Assembly (NCBI GenBank): GCA_003116995.1
Contig: BDSL01000070.1
Location: forward strand, 496,001-560,000
Direction of reading: 5' to 3'
Origin: Yamagishiella unicocca
Lineage: Eukaryota > Chlorophyta > Chlorophyceae > Chlamydomonadales > Volvocaceae
DNA length: 64,000 nucleotides
The position numbers and the translations under genes were made by a program. Under the pieces are notes generated by a model. It ran no database searches and was not told the DNA's origin. It saw only the letters and a program-made list of their open reading frames with translations. Shown piece by piece: positions 1 through 11,700 of this stretch; the stretch's first letter is position 1, and each line of letters opens with the position of its first letter.

Positions 1-229
1 GCGGTCGGCTGTGGTTGCAGGTGGTTGGAGGTGGTTTGCGGTGGTTGGGGGGTTGCGGCCGGGCCTGCCTAGGGAGTGCGTCCGCCCGAGGACTGCCCGA
101 GGGGTTTGTACTTTGTAACGCGGCCGCCCCCATCCTGACGCGCGCCTTCGTTGGCGACATCCAACGAAGAAGGAGCAACCAACAACGCTTCAACGACCAA
201 CCTCGTAACCGCAACCGCCCAACGGACAG

Positions 230-345
230 GTCCTGGAGTTCACCGCCTTCCGGGAGCGGCTGGCTGCTTCCCACACGCTGGCGGTGGTGCGCGCAGAGGC
301 CGCTGTGGCGGACTGCCTGCGCGGCAGTAGCGGCAGTAGCGGCAG

Positions 346-376
<31 letters not shown>

Positions 377-3300
377 AGCACCGGCGGCCCCGCCGGCGCC
401 ACCTCGGACGGGGTGATGCCGGAGGCGATGAGGGCCGCCGCGGCCGCGGCCGCGGGCGGCCTTCCGCTTGGAGACATGCCGATTGCTGGTGGGTGGCTGG
501 CTGGGTGGCTGGCTGGGTGGCTGGCTGGGTGGCTGGGTGGCTGGCTGGGTGGCTGGCTGGGTGGCTGGGTGGCTGGCTGGGTGGCTGGGTGGGTGGGTGG
601 CTGGCTGGGTGGGTGGGTGGGTGGGTCGGCGGCTGGGTGGCTGGGTGGGTCGGCGGCTGGGTGGCTGGGTGCGGCGGTGGGCTAGACGCAATCTTCGGCC
701 GCGCTACCACCCAGGCTGACCCGACCCCTTAGACCTCCCGGACCTCACCTCCCGGACCTCACCTCCCGGACCTCACCTCCCGGACCTCACCTCCCGGACC
801 TCACCTCCCGGACCTCACCTCCCGGACCTCACCTCCCGGACCTCACCTCCCGGACCTCACCTCCCGGACCTCACCTCCCGGACCTCACCTCCCGGACCTC
901 ACCTCCCGGACCTCACCTCCCAGACCTCACCTCCCAGACCTCACCTCCCAGACCTCACCTCCCAGACCTCACCTCCCAGACCTCACCTCCCAGACCTCAC
1001 CTCCCAGACCTCACCTCCCAGACCTCACCTCCCAGACCTCACCTCCCAGACCTCACCTCCCGGACCTCAGCCCCGGAACGACCCATGTAACCCACCGCAC
1101 CCATCTTCTCTGCTGCCAGCGACCCACCCACCACCCATCTCACTCCCCTCGCCAGCTAAAACCCTAAAACCCTGACCCCCGACCAATCTGACCCCCCCGG
1201 CCCTCTCCCCCCCAGGCTCGCTCCGCTTCAACTGGGACCTGTCCACAAGGCCCACGTGGCTGCCCCCCTGCGCCGCCACCCCGAGCCTCCACGGAGTCGA
1301 GTGGTGGCGAAGCAGGGGCCGCGCGGGGGAGATCTGCGGGCAGGGGTACGGCAGGTACGATTGTACGGCATGCAGCAGGGGGCCGTGCGCGCGGCGACGC
1401 AATCGTCCCTGTTCTGCCCGGGAGGGAAGTGGGGGGGAGAAGGGGGGGGGAGAAGGGGGGGGAGCGCGAGACGCACGTGGCGCGCCCGCACTGTGCGCGT
1501 GCGCGTGTTGGTGGGCCGCAGCAAATCCGCGAACTCGTGCTCCGCCGAGGAAAGCTACTTTCCACCCGACAAGTACCTGTCACGTTCGCAGCGCTTAACA
1601 GCCCGGCCCGGCGACGGGAGGCAAAGGTAGTTGGAATGGACCGGTGGCGAGAGGGCTGTTGGGTAGGTCTGGAGAGCGGACGGAGAGCGAACGCGAGGGG
1701 GAGGAACTGGCCGGCTGCAGCGTTGTAGGGCCCTCCGCGCGATGTTAGTTTGATGCTCAGCCCGCCAAGTTCCGTCGCCAAAAAAACAAATCGGAAAAGT
1801 GAACTGTCCGAGCGCTGCTCGTAGCAGCCAGACACTGCGTGCCTCGCGATTCGCTGATTTGCTGATTTGCTGATTTGCTGATTTGCTGATTTGCTGATTT
1901 GCTGATTTGCCTCCAAACCGCGAGTTTTACTCCACGGAAAAGTGAACTGTCGCGGCGGCGCATAGCGCACGACCCCGCGACGGGAGGCGAGGCAGGGGTT
2001 GGTTGGCGGTTGGAACTGACCGTTGGGAAAACTGGCTAGGAACGGAAGCTGGTGGAGAGGGAAAACAGGAAGCGGAGGAACAGGCCGGCTGCAGGCGTAG
2101 TTGGTTGCGGAAGTAACGGTAACGGTGACGTTGACAACAGCTTGGACTTGAAGAAGTAGGCTGTATGTGTGAAGCCTAAGTGACATAAGTGTGCGTAATG
2201 AGGCGAGCCGGCTGCCGGCGGGATCCAGTACTGTTAACGTCGAAGACGCACAGGCGGTCACGGCATGTACGGAACCTGCTGATAGCTGAGAAATGGACAA
2301 AAGTGGACAAAAATGTTGGAGCAAACTGGAAACAAATGGGCACAAATGATTAACAGAGAAGGGGAGGACAATGTAGTAAACCCCGCCACAATACTCTTCC
2401 TCCTCCTGCCCCCCCCCCCCCCCCCAGGTGCTGGTGGTCCGCCACCTCCTCCGCCGAGGGCCCCTCCGCTCCAGCAGCGGAGTGGCGGGCGGCGCAGCTG
2501 GCGGCGGCCACGCACCGCTGGCTGCTGCCGCACTGCATCGCGGGGGCGCTGGGGGCGACCGGCGGCCCAGAGGTGAGAGGGCGTGCGCGTGTGCGTGTGC
2601 GTATGTGTATTTTGGGTCCGGGTGGTGGTGGGGTGTGTGTGAGAGGAAACCGCGGGTCGGCACTGACCCCCCGCGATTCGGGGTTACAGAGGTTACAGAA
2701 AATAACCGGTTACTCGACGCGTGGTTCGGGGTGGGGTGGCGAGAGGATGGGGTGGGGTGGGTGTTTTGCGGGACGGGGATGGAGGGGGGGTTCTATGTGG
2801 AGGGGAGGGGTACAGGGGGCGGCTGTGTCGTGGCGCAGGGCTGAGGCTGTGAGACTGCCTTGCCGGGGCGAGGGGCAATGCTGATAGTTCCAAACCCTCC
2901 AACGCTACCGTGTATGGTGTTTGTGGGGCCACAAGAGGAGCCCCGGGGAGCCCCGCTGGGGCTGTAACTAGGGTTGTGACGCGCGTCACTGCCGTACGAT
3001 TCCGTACAACCTCCACATACACGTGTCCCCGCCCGGGGGGTTGGTTCGCCCGCCTGCAGGTGCTGGGCCTTACAGAAGCCGTGGAGCGGCTGCGGGGCCT
3101 CGGAGGGGCGCCAGGAGCCGCGGCGGGAAGCAACGACCTGCGGCAGTTGGACGTTTTATTGTACGGCACCGCACTGGCGGTTCAGGTAGGCCACGGCGGG
3201 ACGGCGGTGGTTTCACTCACTCTTTTTGTAAACCCGGGTGCACTCACACGGGTGCCTCTCCCGCCTGGGTGCGGTGCCGCCGCCGGTGGTGAGGCTGGTG

Positions 3301-5300
3301 GGGGGGGTGGGGGGGCGGTGATGGGGCTGGTGATGGGGGTTGGGGGGGGAGGTATCCGCCAGGGGTGTTGATGATTTGCGCTGGACGCTTGCAAAGCTTA
3401 CGGGCACGCATTGCCAGCGTCAGATACCTGTTTGCGGAAGTACCAAAAGTCGCCCCCAAGGACGCCCCCACCACCTCACGCGGACGACCTCCCATGACAC
3501 CCCATGACACGTCGCCCCAACAACTTAGTATACCAAGTCCTCATCTAAAATCTAATTCAAACAACAAGCGTACCGGTAAGTTAGGAAACAAGAAAGCAAA
3601 CAAACTGGTTTACACTTCTCGACACAAGCATGGCCCATCACCCACCCTCGCATGCCCTTCGTACCCGCAGGAGTGCCTGGCAGCGGTGACGGCGGGCTCG
3701 GGCGCGTCTGACGGCGGCGCCGAAGCCGACGTGGCATGCTCGTCCCTGGCGGCGCTGGCGGCGGCGGTGCGCGCCGCCACGGGCGCGGCGGCGGCGGGCG
3801 TGGCGGGCGATGCGCGGGCGGCGGCGGCGTGGGGTGGGGTGCTGCCCGGGGGGTCGCTGGGGGCGATGTCGCATTTGCTGCGGGAGCCACTGCAGGTGGC
3901 GGCGGCCTGTGTTCAGGTACGGCAATGTAGGGGGGGAGGGGGTGCAAGGAATAGCCGTGTACGAAAGACGAAACCATTTCGAACAGCCGTTTGGAGATGC
4001 TTGCTGGAGAGAGGGGGGTGCAGAAAGAGTCCCCATACAGGGGGGAGCGGCTGTAACAGGGGCAGCAGTAGACAGGAGAAGGAGGGGACGGGAAGGGTGC
4101 CGGGGGAAGGAGGGGAAAGGGGCGATTGCGAGACGCGTCTAGGGTGAGGGTGCAAGCACCCCTCAGCGGACATGTGCCACAAACGGGCTTTCCGGTCCAC
4201 CAGCGCCCTCCCTGGGCTGCGAGGAAAACCCATGGGGGGGGAGGTGTAGGCGCGTAGCAGCCCGCCACCGCTGGCGCCACCACCCAACAACGGCCCACCA
4301 AAAACACAACCCACATCCAGTCCGCTTGCACTCCTCTATCACCTCCCCAATCTCCCGAACCCACCAGGTTTAAAGTAGTTTGCGTTTCGCTCTTTCGTCG
4401 GTTCACGAGTTTCCACTCTAACCCCCATCCCTAACCCCCATCCTACTCCCCTTTCCAACCCCCTCCCTAACCCCCATCCTAACCCTCTCTCTAACCCCCT
4501 CCCTAAACCCCAACAGTCCTGGCAGACGGCCCTGAAGGCGCTGCGGAAGCGGAGGGCCAAGGCGGGGACGCAGCTGGAGGACGCGGCGCAGCGGCTCTGT
4601 GACGCCGTCGCGGCGGCGGCGACGCAGCTGGCGGAGGCGGCGCGCGAGTGCGGAGACGCGTTGGCGGAGGCGACGTCGGCGGCGGCGGGGACGGGCGAGG
4701 CGGCGGCGGCGGCGGCGGCGGCCGCTAGGTTCCTAAAGGTGCGGCGGCGGGCGGCAGCAGGGGGCAGCAGGGGGAAGGGGTTCGGGGAGGCGGGTTTGAT
4801 TTTTGCATTCGCGGAAAGTTTGGGTTTGGGGAGGGGGTTTGGTTTTGCATCCGCGTGTTTGGGTTTGGGTTTGGGTTTGGGTTTGGGTTTGGGGAGGCGG
4901 GTTTGGGTGGGACCTGGGGGCGGCAGCAGGGAGCAGCAGGGGGCAGCAGGGAGCAGCAGGGGGCAGCAGGGGGCAGCAGGGGGGCAGCAGGGAGCAGCAG
5001 GGGGGAGGGGGGAGGGGAGGCGGGTTTAGGGTGGGACCTGGGAGCCCAGGGCGCTACGGCCGTCGTGCCTGAGCAGCCCACGTGGCCGCCCTCGCAGCAC
5101 TCCTCTCCCCTCCGCCGCCGGGTGTACCTTGTTAGCTCTGTGCTCCTCCGCTGCTCCGAAACCCGCAGGAGCAGGGCCACGCCCCCTCCGCGCTCACGGA
5201 CACCGCGGTCGCCTCCCTGGAGTCGCTCATCGCCGAGCAGCGGAGCACTGTGACGGCGCTGGCTCGGCAGGCGACCGCGGTGGCGGCGGCACTGTCGTAA
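230..5300 (+). CDS. C-terminal part of a helical protein, possibly NAA25 (NatB auxiliary subunit)
   Basis: Seven exons join in frame: 230-488, 1216-1354, 2428-2572, 3060-3185, 3671-3916, 4517-4738 and 5169-5300 (stop TAA), giving 422 residues. Earlier exons lie before the window, so the start is missing. The first visible exon reads VLEFTAFRERLAASHTLAVV and then a Gly/Ser run; the second holds FNWDLSTRPTWLPP followed by a Trp-Trp pair; the last three are Ala/Glu-rich helices that look coiled-coil. The order (helical stretch, the LSTRPTW-type strip, a helical tail) recalls plant and animal NAA25, which binds the catalytic subunit NAA20 in N-terminal acetylation, but I am recalling that family from memory and the match is weak. 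An alternative is an unrelated helical scaffold. The coding status is firm because all six junctions keep phase. Confidence 0.6.
489..672 (+). repeat. GGCTGGGT minisatellite at the start of an intron
   Basis: Imperfect 8- and 4-bp units (GGCT, GGGT) begin directly at the 5' splice site of the first visible intron, so the donor GTGGGTGG is repeated many times downstream. All three frames stay open through it, producing Gly/Trp/Leu-rich shadow frames that are not genes. Confidence 0.85.
735..1070. repeat. 14-bp minisatellite, about 24 copies, in two variant blocks
   Basis: The unit is CCTCACCTCCCGGA. Copies from about 735 to 918 carry G at one position (CCCGG), copies from about 919 to 1053 carry A (CCCAG), and the last copy is G again. 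It lies in the first visible intron of the NAA25-like gene. Confidence 0.9.
1530..2100 (+). repeat. Dispersed intronic element, two related halves
   Basis: The stretch 1905-2095 matches the reverse complement of 36890-37150 at roughly 90% by eye over about 190 bp. It contains the segment with CTCCACGG, GTGAACTGTC, GCGCATAGCGCACGAC and CTGGCTAGGAACGG. The segment 1590-1735 is a diverged partial second copy of its right half, ending in the same CCGGCTGCAG. A (GCTGATTT)n run at 1852-1910 separates the halves. It sits in an intron of the NAA25-like gene. Confidence 0.75.
3955..4012 (+). repeat. Diverged copy of the 65-bp intronic family
   Basis: Reads GTACGAAAGACGAAACC then a segment ending in GGAGATGCTTGCTGGAGA, a diverged form of the family best seen at 33718-33784. 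It lies in an intron of the NAA25-like gene, sense orientation. Confidence 0.5.
4855..5012 (+). repeat. GGGTTT microsatellite and GGGCAGCAGG minisatellite
   Basis: (GGGTTT)n at about 4858-4892 is followed by about nine copies of a GGGCAGCAGG/GAGCAGCAGG unit at 4920-5010. Both lie in the last intron of the NAA25-like gene. Confidence 0.8.
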
Positions 5301-5869
5301 CCGCTGCTGGCGGGCAACGACCCAGCCACGCGTCAGCCGTACAGTCAGACGTGTAGGGCGGCGTATACGATAAAAACAGAAAACAGCTATTAGGGAAACG
5401 CGCGGCGGCGGCGGTGGGTGAGGGCGGCGCGCGCGTTGGATTTTGGTGGAGGTGACGTTGGACACGCCAATACGGAATAAGGCCCTCCTGGAGTGCATCC
5501 GAGTCGCCCTGCGAACACTGATCACTGCGATGTGAACCGTCAATGGAGGACGGGTGTATTGGGGGGGGAGGGAGGGTCGATGCGCGCGGGAGCTCCCAAG
5601 GGGAAAGCTCCAGTCGGGGGAAAGCTCCAGGGGGGAAAGCTCCAAGGGCGGAAGCTCCAGTGGGTAGTTCCAGTCGGGTAGGCTCCAGGCGGGGAAGGCA
5701 GAGCGGCTCGACATCGCGGCGATGAAGCTTCGGTGACGGGTTCCTGCACAGGGTTCATGCCGGCCGGCAGGGGGTGATGATAGTGGCGGACTGGCGGTGT
5801 CGTCCATGTTGCCACACTACCGGCGATTCGAGCTGCGCAGTCATTCGCGCACGCGTGCCCGCTGCGGGA

Positions 5870-5871
<2 letters not shown>

Positions 5872-5907
<36 letters not shown>
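5872..5907 (+). repeat. (GT)n microsatellite
   Basis: About 17 GT dinucleotides in a row. Confidence 0.95.
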
Positions 5908-5911
<4 letters not shown>

Positions 5912-7848
5912 GGGGGGAAGCCCGTGGAGACGATGCAGGGGTTGACAATTGACGAAGGGCAAGGGAGGGTTGGAGCAGTGTGGACGCGGGGGGCGTCGCG
6001 GACGGAGCGGACGGATCCCCGCCATGAATAGGGCTGGGGCGCATGTGGCCCCTTAGCTGGCTAGCTAGTTAGTTAGCTAGTAGCCTCATGCGGGTGCTGG
6101 TTTGATTGCAGCGATAGTACATCGGAGCTGCCGCATTTTAAGGAGAACGGCGCGTAGGTTTTGGAGCAGCCCTGTGTACGTCGGAGCCAGCTGCCGAGTG
6201 TAACTTTTGAGCCAGAAACCGCTCAAGTGCAATTTAACGGAAAATGGGGCCGGGGAGGATCCGTTGGAGGCGGGGAGGGGAGCTGTTTGGGTGGTGTGGG
6301 GTGGGGCAGCTGGAGGTTGTGGGCACGGGATAGCGCGCTGGGAGCTGCCGGCTGCGTTGACTGGTCGGCAGGCGGGGTCGTGGGGACCCTCGGGGGATGA
6401 ACAGGGCATGAGAGCAGCCCAGTAGGTCGGCAGTGAAAAGGGACGGACAGGGCAGGGTGGCCGGTCGTGGGCAAGGGACCGTGGGGCTTGGGACGTACCG
6501 CTCGAGGGAGGGACCGCGATGACGCTTCGTCTCCCATTGTGGTGGAGAAAGGCGGACCAGTGAGTCGGGGAAGGTGGTGGGATTCTGGGACGGCATGCAA
6601 GTCGAAGGCGAAGCTGCGAAGCCCCGGTCCGGCTGGGCTGAAGGAGCCCCGGCTGGGTTGAAGAGGTTGCAACCAAACGGCCGGTCAGCTGGCCAACCAA
6701 CCGACCGAGCACCTGCTGCACCGTCCAGACAGCGGGAGCGGCGCGCCGGGTGCTGCTTGTAAGGCAGTGCTGTTCGTCTGCTGTCCTGGTCCGGCCTTAC
6801 CCGCCCGGCTCGAGGGAGGGGGCCTCGTGCCCTCGTGGGCTCGTGCTCCCTGGGGGCGGTTGGTGCAGCCCACGGGCCAAGACACTGGCTGGTGCCACAG
6901 CTATACATGGGGACGATGGATACAATGGGTACACCTACCCTGACACTCTGGTGCATCGCTCTCAGCTTTTGACTCCTCAGTGCGCGAGTGGATATGGCCA
7001 TCATACATGACATTATTGCACGTCGTACGGTCGTACAGCCCTGGGGACGGCCATAAGAAGCTGTGATGTCGCCTACCGGCATCCATCCGGTGGCGTCTCC
7101 CTAGCTGGCTGATGTCGGCTGATCGCTGGCCACTTTCCTCCCTAACTTATCATCATTCGTCCAATCATCTAGTCATCCACTCCCCTCACCACATTCAGTC
7201 GGAACCACCCGCCTCATCCCTCGCCTCGGCCTAACCCCCCCACGGGTCTTCCTCGAACCCCACATCGGCCAACCTCGCAACCATGAGCGGAGTCCCAGCC
7301 ATCCAGAGGCGACAAAACCCCACGTGGCGACAAAACCACACGTCCGTACGACGCGCCCCCGTCTCGCGCGTCTCGCGATGTCATCTGTCGTACTATTATC
7401 ATACTACTGTCGTACAGTCATGGCCTGCCCGGCACACACCCGCCCACCGCCCCAGCAGGCTTCCCACACATGGTGGGAGTCACGTCCGCGAAACGCAAAA
7501 TGGCAAAACACGGCAACGCCGATTGCGGCCACACTCGCCACTATTGCAGCGGCGGTAGGTGCGGTTGGTCGGCGTGCTACGCCCGCACCCGCACCCACAC
7601 CCTATCCAACAGGGGCCCGTGTGACAAAACACGCGTTTCAACGCCAACCCAGGGCCCCGTCCCCACCCCATCAAACGTCACATCGGCCACCAAGAGCGAC
7701 AACGGAAGGCACCGACAACGGAAGGGCACACGCGTCACCACACCAGCACATCAACGCCGGGGGATGGGGCAGCAAGAGCCGGGCGGCGATCGCAGCACCT
7801 CCATTAAGGCCAGGCCCCAACACCGCCCCGCCCACGAGGCCTACCGCG

Positions 7849-7972
7849 AGGTACCAGCACCCGGTACCACCATACGGTACCACCATACGGTACCACCATA
7901 CGGTACCAGCACCCGGTACCACCATACGGTACCAGCACCCGGTACCACCGTCCGGTACCAGCACCCGGTACA
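7849..7972. repeat. 13-bp repeat built on GGTACC palindromes
   Basis: About ten GGTACC sites occur every 13 bp, separated by ACCATAC, AGCACCC or ACCGTCC spacers in a mixed order. Each unit carries a 6-bp palindrome. Confidence 0.85.
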
Positions 7973-8719
7973 GCTACCTCACCGCGCCCAGCTTGCTACC
8001 CTCGCTAGGGGAGCCAACGAGCGTCCTACGAAGCTGTAACAAGATCTCCGGTGCTCACCATGCAGTCGTGCAAGGGCCATGCTTACTAATAGTTGGTGTT
8101 CTTTCGTCCGGATGGGGTGGCTCCCCTGGAGTGGCGGGTGGGGTGGCTGGTAGGATAACGGAACCGCGTCATCGCGCTGACGGTAGGGCCGCCTGCGACG
8201 TGGGAAACGAGCGCCAGCGGACGCGGCCCCGCTATCGGCCCGCGCGGAGGGGCGCCACCCCGGAGCACCCATTCACATTTCCGCAGGGCGCTACGCAGGG
8301 CATCACATACAGCAAAACACTGGGGGCCCAAGTACGGCATTATTAGGTACGGCATTATTAGGTCGCACCACACCACACCACACCGCACGCACGACAGTCA
8401 GCGGCCTTGCCGGTTCGCGTTATTACACCAGCCACTAGTCAGCGCTGCTCGTCATATTTAGTACTCAATACGTGCATCACTTTGGGCAAAATCACACACA
8501 CAAACACACCGGCGGCGCTGCAAGCGCAACGCGCAGTTCCGGGCCCAATCCCCCCCCTCCCAACCCCTCTCTCCCCGTCATCTCTCAGGTGCCGACATCA
8601 TCAGGGTTTTCCTCCCACCCCCCATCCGCTCCACCGGCGGCACCGCACTGGCGGCGCCCGGGGGGGGAGGGCAGGTAGGGAGCGGACCAGGCACCAGCGG
8701 CGCCGCCCTCCTCGCTCTC

Positions 8720-11700
8720 TCACGCGCTCTCACCGCCGGCTGCCGCTGCGGCGGGCCCGCCCTCAGCGCCGGTTCCGGAGCTGGGTTTCAAATGCGAGCG
8801 GTACTTCGTGAAGTTGATGTGCTTGAGTCCCTCCATCTGCGCGATCTCCTCCACCACCTCCTGGATGATCCGCCGCCCGCCCTCACCCCCAACCTGCGGA
8901 CCCGTGTCGTACGGCGGCGTACGGCAGCAGAAACAGCGAGGCGGGTGTGGTGGAGGCGGGTGTTGCGGTTGGAAAGTGCTACTGGTGGCGTGTGGTGTGC
9001 ACGGCAGCTTGTCAACGACGACGCCTACTGACGGTGGAGCTTAGACTTAGAATATCAAAAGCGGGGCGCAGCTCTGGCCCTGGGCAAAGACAGGCGCCTA
9101 TGGCCCTGAAGCCCATCCCAGGGTCCTCCAGGTAGCCCCCTGCGTCTCCCCCCCCTACCCCTCCCCTCCCCCCAGCTCCCAATTTCGCCTCGCTTCGCTT
9201 CGCCTCGCCTCCCTTCCCCCCCTCTTCCTCCCCCAAAACAACTAAACACACACGGTCACATCCAGCCTGTCCAGCGCACGAGACAGGTTTTTTGAGGTGC
9301 TCCCCTCACCTAAAAGCGCCAAGCTACTCCTCCCGGCCCTTTCGTCCACACCCACATGCCCGCCCCTTTCCCCCGGTCTTGCCCCAACCCCTCTCCAGTT
9401 GTACGGGATGCGGCACGTACGGCGCACGCCCGGTTCCAGCCCTACGTCGTACACACGGGTTTCCTCCCGCCCCCCGCCCCTGCTCCTGTCCTTTTCGCGT
9501 CAACGGTTCTTATGCCACCCCCCGCCCCCGCCACGGTGTTTTCGGGCATCCACGGGTCTTCCTCGAACCCCCCCCCCACCCGCCACCTGTCCAACCCAGC
9601 CCACCTTGTGCGCCTGTGTGTATGCGGCCAGCAGGCGGCGGGTGGCGGTCTGTGTGGCGGACACCCGCCGGCGGCGAACGAGCTTGCAGGCCGCCCAGGC
9701 AGGGGTGGTGGGTATGGCCACGGGGTCGGTGGAGTTGGTGATGTCGTATAAGGCCCCGGACACCCGGCCCGCGTAGTCGCCCTTGACGATGACGTACCAC
9801 TTGCCGTCAATCACCTGTTTGGTCGAGGGAGGGTCAGGGGGGTCCAGGGAGGTGGATTCGGGGCGGATTCGGATTCGGGATGGATTCGGGATGGACTTCC
9901 GGCCGGAGTTCGGGATGGATTCAAAACGGATTTCAGGGTGGGATTCGCGATGGATTCCGAATGCTGCAGTGTGTTTAAAGCACAGTTCGTCCGCTCGTCT
10001 CCGCACTCCCCGCCACCTCAAATACTGCCTTCCCGCTTCGCCGCCTTCCTCCCTCCGCTCCTCTCCTCTCCTCCCGCCCGCCCCCGGGGAGGCCGCTCCC
10101 CAGGTACGCTCCGAAACCATCGCGCCGTCGTTACTCTAACCCCTGCATTAAGTGAAACCTTCGAGAGGATCCTGAAACCCTACAGCGAGGTCCTAGTGCT
10201 ACCCAACCCAACCCACCTGCGCCGCGCTGATGGAGTTGACCTGCACCTCCGTGAACGTCTGATCGTCGGAATACCTGTAGCGGCCGGGCGGGGAGAGTCC
10301 AGGGAGGGCAGGGGCGGGGGATGGGAGGGCGTGGGGCATGGGAAGGCAGGCGTTCATGTAGCGTAATCCCTTCCTTGACACGTGCAGTCCCCAAGCCCGC
10401 AACCCTTACCCCCCCCCTCCCGTGCCGTATCCAAATCCCACCCATGCTGCCGTGCTCCACGCCGAAGCCCAACATGGGAAGCTCCGTCCTAGCCACCCCT
10501 GTGTTCGGCAATCGCTCCCTCGGTGCTCGTCCAACACGCCACATGGCTCCCCCTCGGTGCTCGTCCAACACGCCACATGGCCCCACTTCCGTCAGCCCGC
10601 GATGCCTACCGCACCCCCCACACCGCCGCTGCCGCCCTCCTCCCCCCTGCCCCCGGCCCCCTCCCTCCGCCTCCCCCCCCGCCCGGCTCAGGCCGCTCAC
10701 CAGCACAGGTCCGCCTCCCTCCCTCCCCCCCCGCCCGGCTCAGGCCGCTCACCAGCACAGGTCCGCCTCCCTCCCCCCCCCGCCCGGCTCAGGCCGCTCA
10801 CCAGCACAGGTCCGCCTCCCTCCCTCCCCCCCCGCCCGGCTCAGGCCGCTCACCAGCACAGGTCCGCCTCCCTCCTCCCCCCCGCCCGGCTCAGGCCGCT
10901 CACCAGCACAGGTCCGCCTCCCCCCGCTTCCTGCGCGCCTCGTCCTCCAGACACAGGTTCCACTTTGCGTTGTTCATGAGCACCCGGGCCGAGATGGATG
11001 GGTGGCCGGTGAAGTCCGCCCGCACGTTGACAGCCACCGAGGTGGTATTGGTGTTCTGGCCGCAGTCTGGCGGGGTGGGGGTGAAAGGAAGACCCGTGGC
11101 GGGGGGTGGGGTGGGGTGAAAGGAAGACCCGTGGCGGGGGGTGGGGTGGGGTGAAAGGAAGACCCGCGGCGGGGGGTGGGGTGGTCGGTGAAAGGAAGAC
11201 CCGTGGCGGGGGGTGGGGTGGTCGGTGAAAGGAAGACCCGCGGCGGGGGGTGGGGTGGTTGGTGAAAGGAAGACCCGTGGCCGAAAGGAAAACCGTTTAG
11301 GACAGACGTTTCGAGATGCAGTCTGGGGCGGGGTGGGGCGGGGCGGGGAGGTGTTGCAAGGAAACCCGTGTGCGAAGGAAAACCGTTTTTAGGATATAGA
11401 CGTTTCGAGGTGCATGCTGGAGAATGTTTGGGGGAGGAGAGGGGTGTGTGGGAGGGGTGTGAGAGGAAGGCAGCGGACGCAGAAGCCCCCCCTCACTAAG
11501 GTGGCGGGTGCTGCCCCGGGATCCCCATGCCAGATGCGGCTGCGGTCACCCATGAGGTGTGTTGCGGTGTGTTGCGGCAGCCCACAGCGCCAGCCCATGC
11601 CGCCCGAGAGTCCCACAAACGCCCACCCGTCCAGCCACCCCGCCGATACCCCGCCGATTGCTGGTCACCTTGCCCTCACCGACGATCCCTCGGTCCCGCC

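Larger units (their letters stand above)
5301..8719. other. Intergenic region, no convincing gene
   Basis: Between the stop of the NAA25-like gene and the end of the polycystin-like gene I find no spliced coding structure. It holds a (GT)n run at 5872-5907, a CTAGCTAGTTAG-type run at 6056-6085 and the GGTACC repeat at 7849-7972. Membrane segments expected downstream in a full polycystin were searched for here on the minus strand and not seen. Confidence 0.6.

Noticed and set aside
1164..2663. 499-residue minus-strand frame
   Set aside because: Lies across three introns and two exons of the plus-strand NAA25-like gene and contains simple repeats (SKSANQQI).
7324..8346. 340-residue plus-strand frame
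   Set aside because: Begins at GTG, has no family resemblance and consists largely of the GGTACC repeat.
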